A stretch of DNA of 64,000 nt, taken from contig NC_087068.1 of NCBI RefSeq assembly GCF_963678635.1, positions 9,556,027 to 9,620,026 on the forward strand, given 5' to 3'. Each line of letters opens with the position of its first letter. Position 1 is the stretch's first letter. The notes beneath the pieces are model-generated. The model saw only the letters and a list, made by a program, of their open reading frames with translations. It was not told where the DNA came from and did no database searches. This stretch comes from Symsagittifera roscoffensis (lineage: Eukaryota > Xenacoelomorpha > Acoela > Convolutidae). The translations under genes and the position numbers were made by a program. Below are positions 33,662 to 44,293 of this stretch, piece by piece.

Positions 33662-34637
33662 TCCAAAAAGTTCTTGGATTTTCTTCTTATTAGCTGGTAG
33701 TTGAAGTTTTAAAATAGCATATCTTTGAGATTTTTTTGGAGTAATTGAACTTCCATCAACAAAATGTGATTTGCCTAGGGCTGCTTTCTTGCAGTAACTT
33801 TTGGTAATATTTTTCTAATACGTTAAACATTTCTTGTTTTGTTTGTGATTGTTATAAAATTTTGTCCAACTATGTGATAAAACTTTTACCAAAGATGAGG
33901 GGTCTAAAAATTTAGCTCATGAAGCTGAAAAAGCTGCTGTTCCATAGAAATTCCATAGAGGAGTCTATTGAATTCGTATTGTTGATTTCCAATAACGAAT
34001 TTTGTAAGACGTCATGATTATTCAATTAGTGGTTTTTGTTTATATGCACTATTCATGTCAGCATTAGTATTTAATACTGTCTGTTTATTTTAGTCAGTAT
34101 TGCTCTGTTTGGTTCTATGGGCCAATTATAATTAGATTCATCATTAGGGAAATGAGATATCTTGAGTCTAAAACAATTTTTAGCGATTTGCCTTTAGCAA
34201 GAATGATAATGGGATTTATAAAAATGTTACCTTTTGGTTGTTCTGGTTGTTTTACTGGTGATTAAATTTCACATTGTTCTAAATTATCTAGTACTCTGTT
34301 TTCTTTACCTTGTAAGTGAATAGGTAATTTTTTTTGCTTGCTGCTTTTCGAAAACAGCGTCAAGAGCAAGAGGAAGATGTAATGTTGAAAGTATTTTACT
34401 AACATCAAATTTGAATGCATCGTAAACCATTGGATACTTTAATACTAGTTGTGCTAATTGAATATATTCTTGTTGATTGAAATAAGAAAATTGAAAATTA
34501 AATGTAGTGAGAAAACTTTGTTGCTCATTTGTATGTTTTGTCAAATGAAATGAAGGTTTGAAATAAGATGTTTTCGTGAAATAACCTGAATTTCGTTGAG
34601 AAAAATTTGTGAAAGTTAACAACAGATATATCTTCAA
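33662..34637 (-). pseudogene. Reverse transcriptase region of element C
   Basis: The N-terminal frame 34637-34305 matches A (KFDVSKILSTLHLPLALDAVFEK). The rest is broken, and the catalytic box is lost: the Tyr is a TAG-type stop and the second Asp is Lys (near 33870). The copy is therefore catalytically dead in RT, whereas A retains YLDD. Confidence 0.75.
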
Positions 34638-35460
34638 TGAGAAGGGTTGATTAACAGATATCTAATAGTTTAAAAATGTTACTTACTCTAAATGCTTTTT
34701 CTTCTGTCGGATAGATTGCTCCATTTGTTTTGCAGCATCCTGAAAATCTTAACGGTAGTTTGATTTTAAATGATGAGTTGTTGTATACATGTAGAGATAT
34801 AATATCTGAATTTGTGTCATTTGTATATTTTGTAGATGGGTTTGTTACTCCAAACAACTTATCAAATGGTTTGAATTCAAGATCAAACGTATACAATTTT
34901 TGTTTATTTCGATCAATTTTATCTTGACGTACTTATAAAGAAGTTCTATACGTGACCGGATACTGGTTTTAAATGTTTGCGTTGTTGATTTTATGTGGGT
35001 TGAAATTTTGAGAAAAATGGAGTTTGATAACTGTGTCTTTAAAAAGTCGTAGGAGACGTATTATTTATTCTTGTTCATTCTTCTTTTATATGTAATTTAC
35101 TATTTAGGATGTTTATAGAGGGAGTATGTTTTGTAACAAATAGTATTCCAACAATGTTGTGTTTTATCTTTGTATTGTGGAATATTTGCTTAAATGATTT
35201 ATTTGAAAACTTAATTTTTTCTTTTGTTGGGGTTGGAACAAGGTATAATTGAATTTTTCCATATTTTGTAAGACTTGTTCCTTGTGCTGTGGCTTATTTA
35301 CTTCAGATTTCAGAAAGTGAAAATTAAGTTTTGGGTGTTTAGATTGAATTTTTTTTCCATGTGGGATTTTTTATAATGTTTGATTCTGCTCCTGAATCAA
35401 CTAGGAAATCAATTTCAATGTCTGTTGGAGAAAGAAAATCTTTGTTGTTTAGACTTTTTT
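34638..35460 (-). pseudogene. Protease and connector of element C
   Basis: The active site reads EIDFLVDSGAESNII, with the catalytic Asp codon at 35396-35398. This is intact where A has Asn. Downstream, ATAQGTSLTKYGKIQLYLV matches A (ATAQGSTLTNYGKIQLFLV). Stops (TAA, TGA) interrupt between the two. Confidence 0.75.
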
Positions 35461-36500
35461 AGAGAAACGGAAATGTCCATTTTTTTTCTTCTGGTTGTAG
35501 TTGAAATATTAACTATAGCGTTTGGTGTATAACTTACGATATTATGGCTATCATTCGTTCATCGAGATTAGAATTTGATGCATTGTTTAGGTAATAGCTC
35601 GAATCAACTAGATCTCATAGTCATTTTCAATAGGAAGCATGTTTATCAAATGTGTGTTTTCTGTTTTACTTTCGCCATCTGTAGTTTCACATTGTATATG
35701 GTTTAATGCATTTGTATATGTAATTCTGAGTTTTCTGCCTTGTCAGCGGGAGGGTTTGGTTGAATGTTTTCTGTTGACTGCACTTGATTGATTTGTCTTT
35801 GAGGTTGTGGTGTACTACTTCTGTAGTTCTGATTGTACGAAATTGATTATTGAGTTTTATTTCTATGTGGTGATTGAGAAAATTTTCTTTGTCTATTTGA
35901 GTTGTTTTTTATTTCGATACTTAGAGATGTTTCGAATCGATTATGATTATTATTGTAATATGGTCTATTGTTAGAGTGGTTTCACGGTCTTTTATCATTT
36001 GAATAATTTTGATTTTGATTGTATGATGAATTTTTTGAACGGTCTTTAGAATAGTATCTCTTTCGAGAAATCAAATAACAACCGGTTTCTATTATTGTTT
36101 GAGTAATTATTTCTATTTGAGTTTGATTTTGAATAGTTATGGCGATATTGGTTAATTTGGCTGTGTGATCTACTTTATCTGTTTTGTGAACAATTTTGTG
36201 AATTCCGTCTGTTTGAAGATCTTCCGCGGTAATTGTTCGGATGAGGGGATTGTGATCTGAAAGTGTTATAGCTATCTGCAAGTGGTTTTCCTGTGCTGTT
36301 ATTAGTGTGAATTCTTTCATTTGGTAGATTTTGATCTTTTTTTATTTTTTGGTAAAAAGATTTGTTTAGTTCTCTGTGCTTTTGTAGTTTATTTTGGTTA
36401 TCCTGTTGTTTTCCTCAGCATTCTTTTATGTTATGTCTAAATCTAGGACAATAAACACACAATTTTTTGAATGACAGGATTATAATTATTTGTGATTATT
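35461..36500 (-). pseudogene. Gag nucleocapsid region of element C
   Basis: An intact zinc knuckle, CVYCPRFRHNIKEC (about 36465-36420), C-x2-C-x4-H-x4-C, is followed at once by TGA where A has AGA. The Asn/Arg/Ser-rich tail is still visible (frame near 36000-35880: SNNRPYYNNNHNRF), with a TGA at 35992-35994 aligned with the TGA of A at 14090-14092. Confidence 0.75.
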
Positions 36501-38400
36501 GTCTGGATTTTCTGTTTCTTCTAACTTCATAGTGATTTCAGCTTGCTTTTTTATCTACTAGCTTTCGAAAATCTCTCTCAGGATCTTGATTTGATGATGG
36601 TTGTGATGCTCTCTTTTTTACTGCAATTTTGTGTAATTGTGGTGTTAGAGGTATGAATATGATTTAAAAAAAATCAGTCATTTTTGTATTTTTGTAGTCA
36701 TGCGTATAGGCTGTACGTCTATATATCCAAGTTTGATGGAGAGGTGTATAAATTGGTTCTGGGCCTATAATAAGAATTAAATGTGCTGTGACTGCTTTTA
36801 AATAATCTTCTTCTGAGTATTCATTGTCTGTTCCTGTTAATAGCATGAGTGGTTTATTTGAAGATATAGATGATATAGATATAGAATTAAATTTGCTGTG
36901 ACTGCGTTTAAATAATCTTCTTCTGAGTATTCAGTGTCTGTTCCTGTGAATAGCATGTGTGGTTTATTTGAAGATATAGATGATCCACCCATAAGGATTG
37001 AATTAAGAGTCATATAAAATAATTCTGCTGCGTTTGGTAAATTGGGAAAAATGTGAAAGTTGAGTTTTTTGTATTTTTTTGTTGTTGTAGGCAAAATGCT
37101 AGTAGAATTTATTTTGCACTTGATTTGGTTGATAACTTTATGTATTTATAGGGTTTTGTGATTGTATATTCTTATTACATGATGATTGATGCTGAATTTT
37201 GTTTTTGAGGAAAGGGTTGTCTTGGTTGTCGTGTTTGTTCAGAGTGTGTATAAAGTTCAAAAAAATCTGGTTGGTGAATATTATCAAGTTGATCAGTATT
37301 CCAGTTATTGTTTCGTGGATTACTATAATGTTGTTGGTTTTGATTGAATTAGTCTCATTGTCTAAATAGTGTGGTTGATTTCTTGTAAAATTGTTTATTT
37401 GTTACCTTTTTTCATGAAGAAATTGATAATTTTCACTATGATCTGTTGTAGTTCTTTGTTGGTCATTGAAGAAATCTGAGTGAGGGGCTTGTTTTGGTAT
37501 CTGTTGGTTATAGTGAAATTCTTGTGATTGATTTAGATGACGTGTGTAGGTTTTTTTTTGGTCTGTTTATATTAGCGAACAAGCATAATTGTGACTTGAA
37601 AAACTGTTTTATTTGAAGGCTTTTGCTTGTTTGATTGTCGTGTTTTGTTGTTTTTTGGACAATATGCTTGGTAACCCATATGTGATTATTTTGGGACAAC
37701 AGATGGTTTTTCTGCTGATTGAATAGTTGTCTATGTTTTTTTTGTGTAGTTTTGTAAGTGTAGGACGAATAGGGGAAAAATTTTGTATTGTTGTTTTAGG
37801 CCTAGTTTCAACTATTTCCTTGTTTATAAAATGCGATGGGGTTTGAATATCTTTTTGTGTAAGATTTTTTGTTCTATTAAGGGTTTCTTGTTTGTTTATA
37901 GTTTTTGATTTTAAACTATTTTCTCTTCTATCGTTGAATATTGTGTTGTGGTTTAAAAGTGTTGCATCAATTATAACTGGAGTAATTTTTACATAACCTT
38001 TGTGTACAGAAACAATGGTGGATGCTGGACCTAAAATATCAGTAGGTAAACTAATAAGCAATGGATGAGACCAACAATAATCTGTTTGGTCGGCTAATAC
38101 AGTTTCATTGTCAGAGATTTGTGTTCAAAATTTTTTGCTTGAGGTTGAAAGGAAATCTAAGTTCTGAGCAAAATAGTCGATTTCCAACCATGCCAGGATT
38201 CGTTGTATGTCATGTTTTACGTTTTGTGATGTTTCATTGTTTTAGAGGTTTTCACAGATTGTATCTGGGAATTTCTAGAAAAGATAAACTATTGTCTTAA
38301 AATTGAGTGACGAGATGACTGAGGTGGTGATTCATTTTGTGTTTGTTTTAATTCTAATACAGATAAAAACTACAAATAATAGAGAAAACATCGATTGTGA
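36501..38400 (-). pseudogene. Gag capsid and N-terminal region of element C
   Basis: The frame 38061-37609 (MLISLPTDILGPASTIVSV) aligns with 16444-16037 of A. Capsid remnants (KKRASQPSSNQDPERDF) lie near 36620-36560. A 110-bp tandem duplication at about 36774-36993 disrupts the capsid region. Confidence 0.65.
36774..36993. repeat. 110-bp tandem duplication in gag of element C
   Basis: Two units of GAATTAAATGTGCTGTGACT-type sequence start at 36774 and 36884, with several base differences. The length is not a multiple of three. It is not the same duplication as the 145-bp one of A, although both lie within the same few hundred bases of gag. Confidence 0.85.
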
Positions 38401-40228
38401 AGATTGAATTTTTTTGTGGTTTTTGATGTTGTATACTTTTATGTGTTCAGTGAATACTTTTGAGAATTCTAGATCAATATCATCTGTTGGTATTTGATGC
38501 CGTGTTTAGTTTGCTTGTGCTGGTAAAAATTCAATAGCGAGTATTCCGTAATATGAAGTGATATTACAAATTTTTCTTATACAGTGATCAGTTATTTGTT
38601 TAATTCTTATTTAGGGAAAATCCTGTGTATATGGAGCGTTTCTTTTTTTAAATAGATTTGCAATTGAGTTAGGAAAGATTATACTTGCCCTCGAGCGAGA
38701 TCACTTTGTAGATACATAACAAAAGGAAGTATAGATTTGTCGTCAATTTTTTTGTCGTATCGCGTCAATTTTTTGATCTTAAGACTGTTAATGAGTAACT
38801 TTCAAAGTGTTTTATTGGTTCATTCCATTTTCAAAGTCGTACTGGTTTTTTAGTTTAAGATTGGTTAATTCTGCGTTTTTCTTTTAATGCTGATGGTATT
38901 GTGAATTCTGGGTCAGAAAAAATTTTTTGTTGTTCTATTGGATACCGTTTATCTTCTGAATCTTTAAGGTCCTGAAGTTTTTGTACTGTAGTTGTTTCTG
39001 ATTTGAAACTGCGTTACGCGCTTTTGAAAATCTTTGTTTCATAAGATGTTTTTTGCTTTGCTATTTTTTTTTAAATATTGTCTTGTTTCGTGTTTTTACT
39101 TTTGATCTAAAATGTCCTATTTTTTTTGTGGTGTAAAAAAAGATCGTATCTTTCGTCTTTAATTAAACATTTGTGTATTTTTATTGTGTGCTTACTGCCT
39201 AGATTATCTTTTCACATATAGTATAGGATGATGGATGCAAAATTAGAGTTTTTAATTTTTAGAGATTAGAGTTTTTAATTCTTAAACGGTTAAATCTTAC
39301 GGTTTTGGTTTGGTTATCTTAACTTGAAGCATAGATTGTCCAGGTTCACGGGTTGAAGGGAGAGTATATCATTTCATTAGAATGATGTTTACTGTTTAGT
39401 GACTAAGTTTCATTCTAAGAAAAGTTTATTTGGGGGTTTGATTTTTGATCAAGGGTGCAAATCAAGGGTGCAATTGAATAGTAAATCAATCCACAAAGTT
39501 CAAGTATAATTGAAACATAAGAGCTTAATAATATTTTAAGGGTAATAGCTTTGGTCAGCTAAGAGGAGGCGCTCAAGTGAATGATGAGTAACCGAAGTTC
39601 TGCAATGATTATCCTAATTATAATGGTTAGTTTTTTTTTAATTTCTATTAGTCCTGGGTTTTTGATAAGGGTTGGAGAGTGAATCGACGTTTTAGGTCCT
39701 TAGACACTCTAAAACTATGATGTGGGACGAATAAAGTTGTTCTGATTGATCTAAAGAAAACATTGATGATCATTTAGTCTGATTGAAGTAAAAAAAAAAA
39801 TAAAGTGAAATTAAAGATACAAGCGAAGCCTTGATGATCTGATTTTAAGAAAACTTAAATTTATCAAAGGACAAGGATAAGGTTTGAGAAGAAAAAGTTC
39901 TTTATTAGGGACTTAGATTTAAGAAGAAGTTATGGATTTAAATTATTCCATTTGTTAAGTTTTTTTTATCTTAGTTTTTGAATAATTTTGGTTATATTCT
40001 AAGGCAACGAAGGCAACGAAATTACGACAAAATCGTTTTTTGAGAGCAAGAAACTCTTATAAGTTTAGAAAAAAAATAACTCTAAAAATTTATTACTAAC
40101 TAATTTTTGTATTTTCTATTTAATAAATTTTAATTTCACAAAAGTTTTTAAAATTAGAGCACTGCATATTTCGAAAAGAACGACGTGTGCATCTTTTCAT
40201 CCGTTTTTATTTTTGTTATATAATATGG
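38401..40228 (-). pseudogene. Gag 5' part and non-coding leader of element C
   Basis: From 38401 to about 39330 the coding strand matches gag N-terminal pieces of A in broken frames. From about 39340 to 40228 it is non-coding leader with the diverged direct repeats (39758, 39816, 39867) and the conserved block at 39665-39710. Confidence 0.5.
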
Positions 40229-40864
40229 CTATAAATCGCCAAGTTGGTTTTTGAAGAAGTTAGGTATTGCTTCGAATAGAATAATTTTCATGTCATTAGA
40301 TGAAAACTTAAATTTACTGCATAGAGGATTCTGAAGACATATTTTTTGCGGCTTGCGTCGTACTATCATGTAGAACATCGAACGCCGGGATCTTGGTCTT
40401 GGTTCAGTACCTGGTAATTGTCGTATTGTTTGAAATAGTGGCGTAGACTCAGTGAGACATAGAGACATATCTATTTTATTGACTATTCCACCTAATACTT
40501 TTGTAGTTTTGCAAATTTGGTCTTTTCCTAGTTCTAATTTGCTAAATCTAAGTGAGTTAAGGTCTTCTTCGAGTATTTTGGACGCACCAAATGAGTTTGA
40601 GCTAGAGGTAGCTTTCTCATAGAGTAATTTCAGATAAAGTACACCGCTTGTTTGTCACGCTATCTTATTTTCGGCCGGATAGATTTGTCTAACTTTTTAG
40701 TCTAATAAAAATCTTAATCTTACTCTTATATCTTCTAGTCTCAATAGATCTAGTGTACACTGGTATTCGCGAATTAGTTTTAAAATTAATCCAGAAGGAG
40801 AACAACTCTTGTCTAAGATGTATTCAAATTGTTCTGGTGCTGAAACTACAAGTAGTTGCAGCAC
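40229..40864 (-). pseudogene. 5' ORF of element C
   Basis: More complete than in A. From 40864 one frame runs LQLLVVSAPEQFEYILDK, RLEDIRVRLRFLLD, TAA (40697-40699), KVRQIYPAENKIA, TGA (40655-40657), QTSGVLYLKLLYEKA, and then stays open through the ATG at 40466-40468 to 40229. The C-terminal 79 codons include LPGTEPRPRSRRSMFYMIV, the counterpart of the Arg-rich stretch of A. Apart from the two stops, the frame is open for about 210 codons, so the region behaves as a real, once-translated gene upstream of gag. No known domain recognised. Confidence 0.5.
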
Positions 40865-40975
40865 TTACAAATAGTTGTCAGTGTTAGTGATGGAATATGA
40901 TTGGTTAGTTAGTAACATTTTATAGAGATAGTTTTATGATATAATTGTTTTATAAATACTAGTCCAGCACTGGTT
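40865..40975 (-). promoter_or_regulatory. Promoter-like 5' end of element C
   Basis: Shares CTAGTATTTATAA and ACTAACCAATCATATTC with element A, in the same spacing and orientation. Confidence 0.4.
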
Positions 40976-41273
40976 CCATAACGTTCAAAAGCTTTTGTTT
41001 TGTTTGTAGCCTATTTATTCAAAAATATGGCTTTTATAGGATACTAGTGGACTTCAGGATATCAAATGGTTTCAATTAAAAATATATAACATCAAATTTT
41101 CCATGTATTTTCAAAACCACCCCTCTTTAAGTTTTACTACCCTCAATATTCCTAGTTGAAAACTATGAATATTTAACCGAGAGTCTGATTTAAAAGATCG
41201 TCTCAATTAGGAATGACGCCCTACAGTCTTTTGCCCTATATCTTGTCGCTTTTGTTTTTTATATTCGGATGAA

Positions 41274-41888
41274 CTAACGTTCTTTTTCTGGTGCTCCCGG
41301 TTTTTCCTGAATTCGTGGTGCTCCTTGTGTTCTCTGGGTTACTGGCGCTCCCTGTTTTGCCTGGTTTTCTCGTGTTCCTTGTGCTCCCTGACTTTTCTTA
41401 GTTTCTGGGTTTCCCTGTTTTTTGCTCTCCATCCCCGAGCTATCGCCTTGGTCGGGCTTATTTTGCTGTGACGCTGAAATTGTTATGATTGTAAGGGCCT
41501 TACGTATTTCACTTGTCAAAGTTTCGAGTTTCTCGTCTACTCTTTTCCTCTCTTTTCGCCTGTCTTCTTTTTCTTCTTCCATTAGATTTTGTAATTTCGT
41601 TATTTCATCTTTTGCAGCTTGTTCCCAGGTTCCCATATCAGAGTGCAGCCGGTTCATTTTGGTCTCAAACTCTTTTATTTGATTTTCATCTACATTTTTC
41701 AACTCAGCAATTTGATTTGTGAAAGAGGCTATCATTTCATCAGTTAATTTTTTCTGACTTGTCTCAATCTGGCATCCGAGTTCGACAAACTTTGCGTCAA
41801 TTTCGTTTTTGTAATCGGAAACCTTTTTTTCTATCTCAGTTAGACGGTTATTTACGATTCGTTTGTATTCCTCGAGCTCTTCTCTCCT
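41274..41888 (-). CDS. Last exon of a coiled-coil protein with collagen-like tail
   Basis: The frame ends at TAG (41274) and opens just after TGTCATTTCAG on the coding strand, a good splice acceptor, so this is probably a 3' exon starting about 41888. The first 130 residues are Glu/Lys-rich with heptad-like spacing (EELEEYKRIVNNRLTEIEKK; LQNLMEEEKEDRRKERKRVD), predicted as a long coiled coil. The last 60 residues are Gly/Gln/Ala/Pro-rich (QGAPVTQRTQGAPRIQEKPG), an imperfect Gly-x-Pro-like repeat. No signal peptide or membrane segment is visible in this exon, and upstream exons were not found. The gene is independent of the retroelements; composition and codon use are more balanced. Confidence 0.6.
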   Translation of the reverse strand, partial: RREELEEYKRIVNNRLTEIEKKVSDYKNEIDAKFVELGCQIETSQKKLTDEMIASFTNQIAELKNVDENQIKEFETKMNRLHSDMGTWEQAAKDEITKLQNLMEEEKEDRRKERKRVDEKLETLTSEIRKALTIITISASQQNKPDQGDSSGMESKKQGNPETKKSQGAQGTRENQAKQGAPVTQRTQGAPRIQEKPGAPEKER

Positions 41889-42442
41889 GAAATGACATGA
41901 AGTAGTCAAAACAAGAAAAGCTTTGCAACAAAAGCGAAAATACCTTAATCAAAAATAAATTTGATGAAACTTGCGGACAAGAATTTATACTGCCATTTTC
42001 TAAAATATATGCCGCAAAATGTTGAAAATTTTCCGCTGCATATAGAAAATCCAGGTAGCAATTCTGTGTTTGCTGTCCACGCTAGTTTTGTGTCATTTAC
42101 GTTTTGAGTAACCCGTTTGCTCTTCCAAAAAATATTTGTTTCAATTGAGGTATTAGTTTAGCCAAAAAACTTACACATTTAAGGTTTAGTTGGGAAAATG
42201 GGGTATTAGTACATACGTCAATTTGCTGTTCTGTTAAAAAAATCTTTTAATGACAGATAATCCTCAAATTTGTTACTTAACTAGTAGTATTTGTAAAGGT
42301 CAACCACGCAATCTTTTCGAATCTTTCGTATCAGGGTGAAGCCCTGATTAATCCGACTGACTTTTAATGTCTATGGAGCAGTAATAATGAGGAAAATTCA
42401 AATGTAATAAAACAAAACGAAAAACTTTTTTTAATTTGAGAT
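41889..42442. other. Intron or intergenic sequence upstream of the coiled-coil exon
   Basis: AT-rich, no supported frame. On the coding strand of the exon it would be intron sequence leading to the acceptor at 41889. Confidence 0.4.
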
Positions 42443-42716
42443 TTTTTGTGAAAATCACAACCTCTCCCAACCCCACCCCCCTAATACGACGGAATAGACC
42501 AAATTATTAATTTTCAATTCCCAAAGTTTTGCAAAGTATGATCGGAGAAAAATATCATATGAAATTTGATTTTAAGCAGTCGATTTCTTTAACGAGGCAT
42601 AAAAATATTTTGTTAAAACTATTATTTCGATCGCCGAAAGTTGACTGAATAAAAAAACTGCACCAAGCATGAATATTCTGTTTCTTTCGAAAGTCGGAGT
42701 CAGCAGATATGCTAAC

Positions 42717-43073
42717 CAGCGGTTTAAGGGGGGCGGTGGTGGGAGACACCTTTCCTTTAGGGATTCGACCACATGCCGACCCAAAAGTTCCCCTTTTGTA
42801 CTTTGGCGCAAAAATAGACTAAGCTTGAGGGGGGAGCGCGCGCCGGAAAAACACTATTTTTTTGGTCAGAATTTACAAAAAAGTGCCTAAAAACGCCTTC
42901 TTGGCCTGTTTCTTTTTCAAACATTTGCCTTCAGCGCCGAAAATTTAGTCAAAATGGGGTCTTTATAGTGATTTGGGAGAGCTCTAGATAATCAGTTTGG
43001 ATCGACCTAAAAAAACGCCGACAAAATTTTCGAATTTGTTTAAAATATATCCCCCCCTCGAGAAAAATACCTG
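42717..43073. mobile_element. hAT-like MITE in X1
   Basis: Left end CAGCGGTTTAAGGGGGGCGG; the right end is shortened here, but in X2 (49473 area) it is complete: CTCGAGAAAATCCTAGGTCC then GGCCCTG. Internal GGGGAGCGCGCGCC and GATCGACC blocks. Flanks share ATATGCT but not a clean 8-bp repeat. Confidence 0.65.
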
Positions 43074-43515
43074 CATATGCTGATAATCACGTACACGTTT
43101 ACTCAAAATTTGAAACGTTTTGAGAGCTTTTTCTAGTTTTTGGAGGAATGCTTTTTTTTCTTAAACAAGAAAAAAAACAATTTTAGTAAGTACGCGATCA
43201 TCATTCTTCTGCAAACAGATACGGGTCTTCTTTGTACTGTTAGTTAAAATGAGAAGGTAACTACTGACGTGACTGGAGCTAAAAAGAGAGATCAATTTGT
43301 TAAAATAATACATTAAAAAGAGATAACAGGGAGGTAGGAGTGCTCACTCGCTGGCAAAAACTTAGAAGTCCATTTTCCACCAGACAAATTTGATTAAGAA
43401 AAGTCATCATATCATTTCTGTGCCCACTACCACAAAATCATAACCAACCCATTGATATCAAAAAGTTTTTGATTGTCCTTTTTTGTCAGTAGCTTGAAGT
43501 ACTTTTAGTGGGGAG

Positions 43516-43963
43516 CAGTAGTGGATTGGGGGGGGGGGGGGGGGGTGGATGGCGGACGCTCCTTTCAGGGATTTGACCCCTGCCGACCCAAAGGGTCCCA
43601 TCTTGGTACTGTTTTGTGAGATATCTATTTTCGCTTCTGAGCCTAAAATTTTTCTAAAGGCGCCATCGGTGCCAATCTAAACTAATTTTTTTTTGGCGGG
43701 GGGGGGGGGCGCCGAAAGAACCCAATTTTTTGGTCGAATTTTTCCAAAAAGTGCATAAAAACGCCTTTTTTAGCCTGTTTTTTGAAAAAGTTGACTGCGG
43801 CGCTGGAAGTTTGGTCAAGTTAGGGTCTTTATACTGATTGGCGAGAGCTCAGAAAATCTATTTGGTCTACCTAAAAAAAAGGCCGACAAAATTTTTAAAA
43901 ATTTTCAATTTTTTTTTGAAAATCCGCCCCCCCCCCCTCGAGAAATTCCTAGATCCGCGCCTG
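43516..43963. mobile_element. hAT-like MITE in X1 with 8-bp target duplication
   Basis: Left end CAGTAGTGGATTGGGGG, right end GAAATTCCTAGATCCGCGCCTG. It is flanked by a perfect GTGGGGAG repeat (43508-43515 and 43964-43971). 8-bp duplications are the hallmark of hAT transposition. No transposase is encoded. Confidence 0.8.
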
Positions 43964-44293
43964 GTGGGGAGAATCTAATTTTTAAAAAATCTTCTAGTAT
44001 TTTTCGACTATAAAAAGTACCGAATCTTCTATTATTCGATACTTTTTTTAGGTATTTTTCTTTACTTCTTATCCAGACATGCTTGCTCATCTAAGAAAAA
44101 GTTTTTCGGCAGATAACAGCTAAAAACAGGGATAACCGGTTATTTTGCAGGTAGCATAGAATGTTCAGACCATAGATTTATAAAAAAAACTGTTTTTTCA
44201 AATAACTGTCGTTTTTTTCTCGGCTCGGTATGACAAAAGCAGCTGTAGAAAAAAACTTGTGATTAGCTATTTTCGACATGCACAGAACAATAA

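Larger units (their letters stand above)
30160..40975 (-). mobile_element. Endogenous retrovirus-like element C, decayed relative of A
   Basis: Collinear with 8105-27535 of element A once the 8.3-kb duplication is removed (about 10.8 kb against 11.1 kb). Gag, protease, RT, RNase H, integrase and the pol/env boundary are all legible but riddled with stops and shifts. It ends at the gap, so its env and 3' end are unseen. The divergence from A is large enough that synonymous and compensatory changes can be read, which makes C useful for telling inherited features of A from new lesions. Confidence 0.9.
42443..44293. repeat. Block X1 of the X/Y repeat array
   Basis: From TTTTTTGTGAAAATCACAAC at 42443 to 44293 it recurs as X2 at 48834-50672 with few differences. 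It contains two MITEs (42717-43073 and 43516-43963). Continuous on the right with Y1. Confidence 0.9.
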
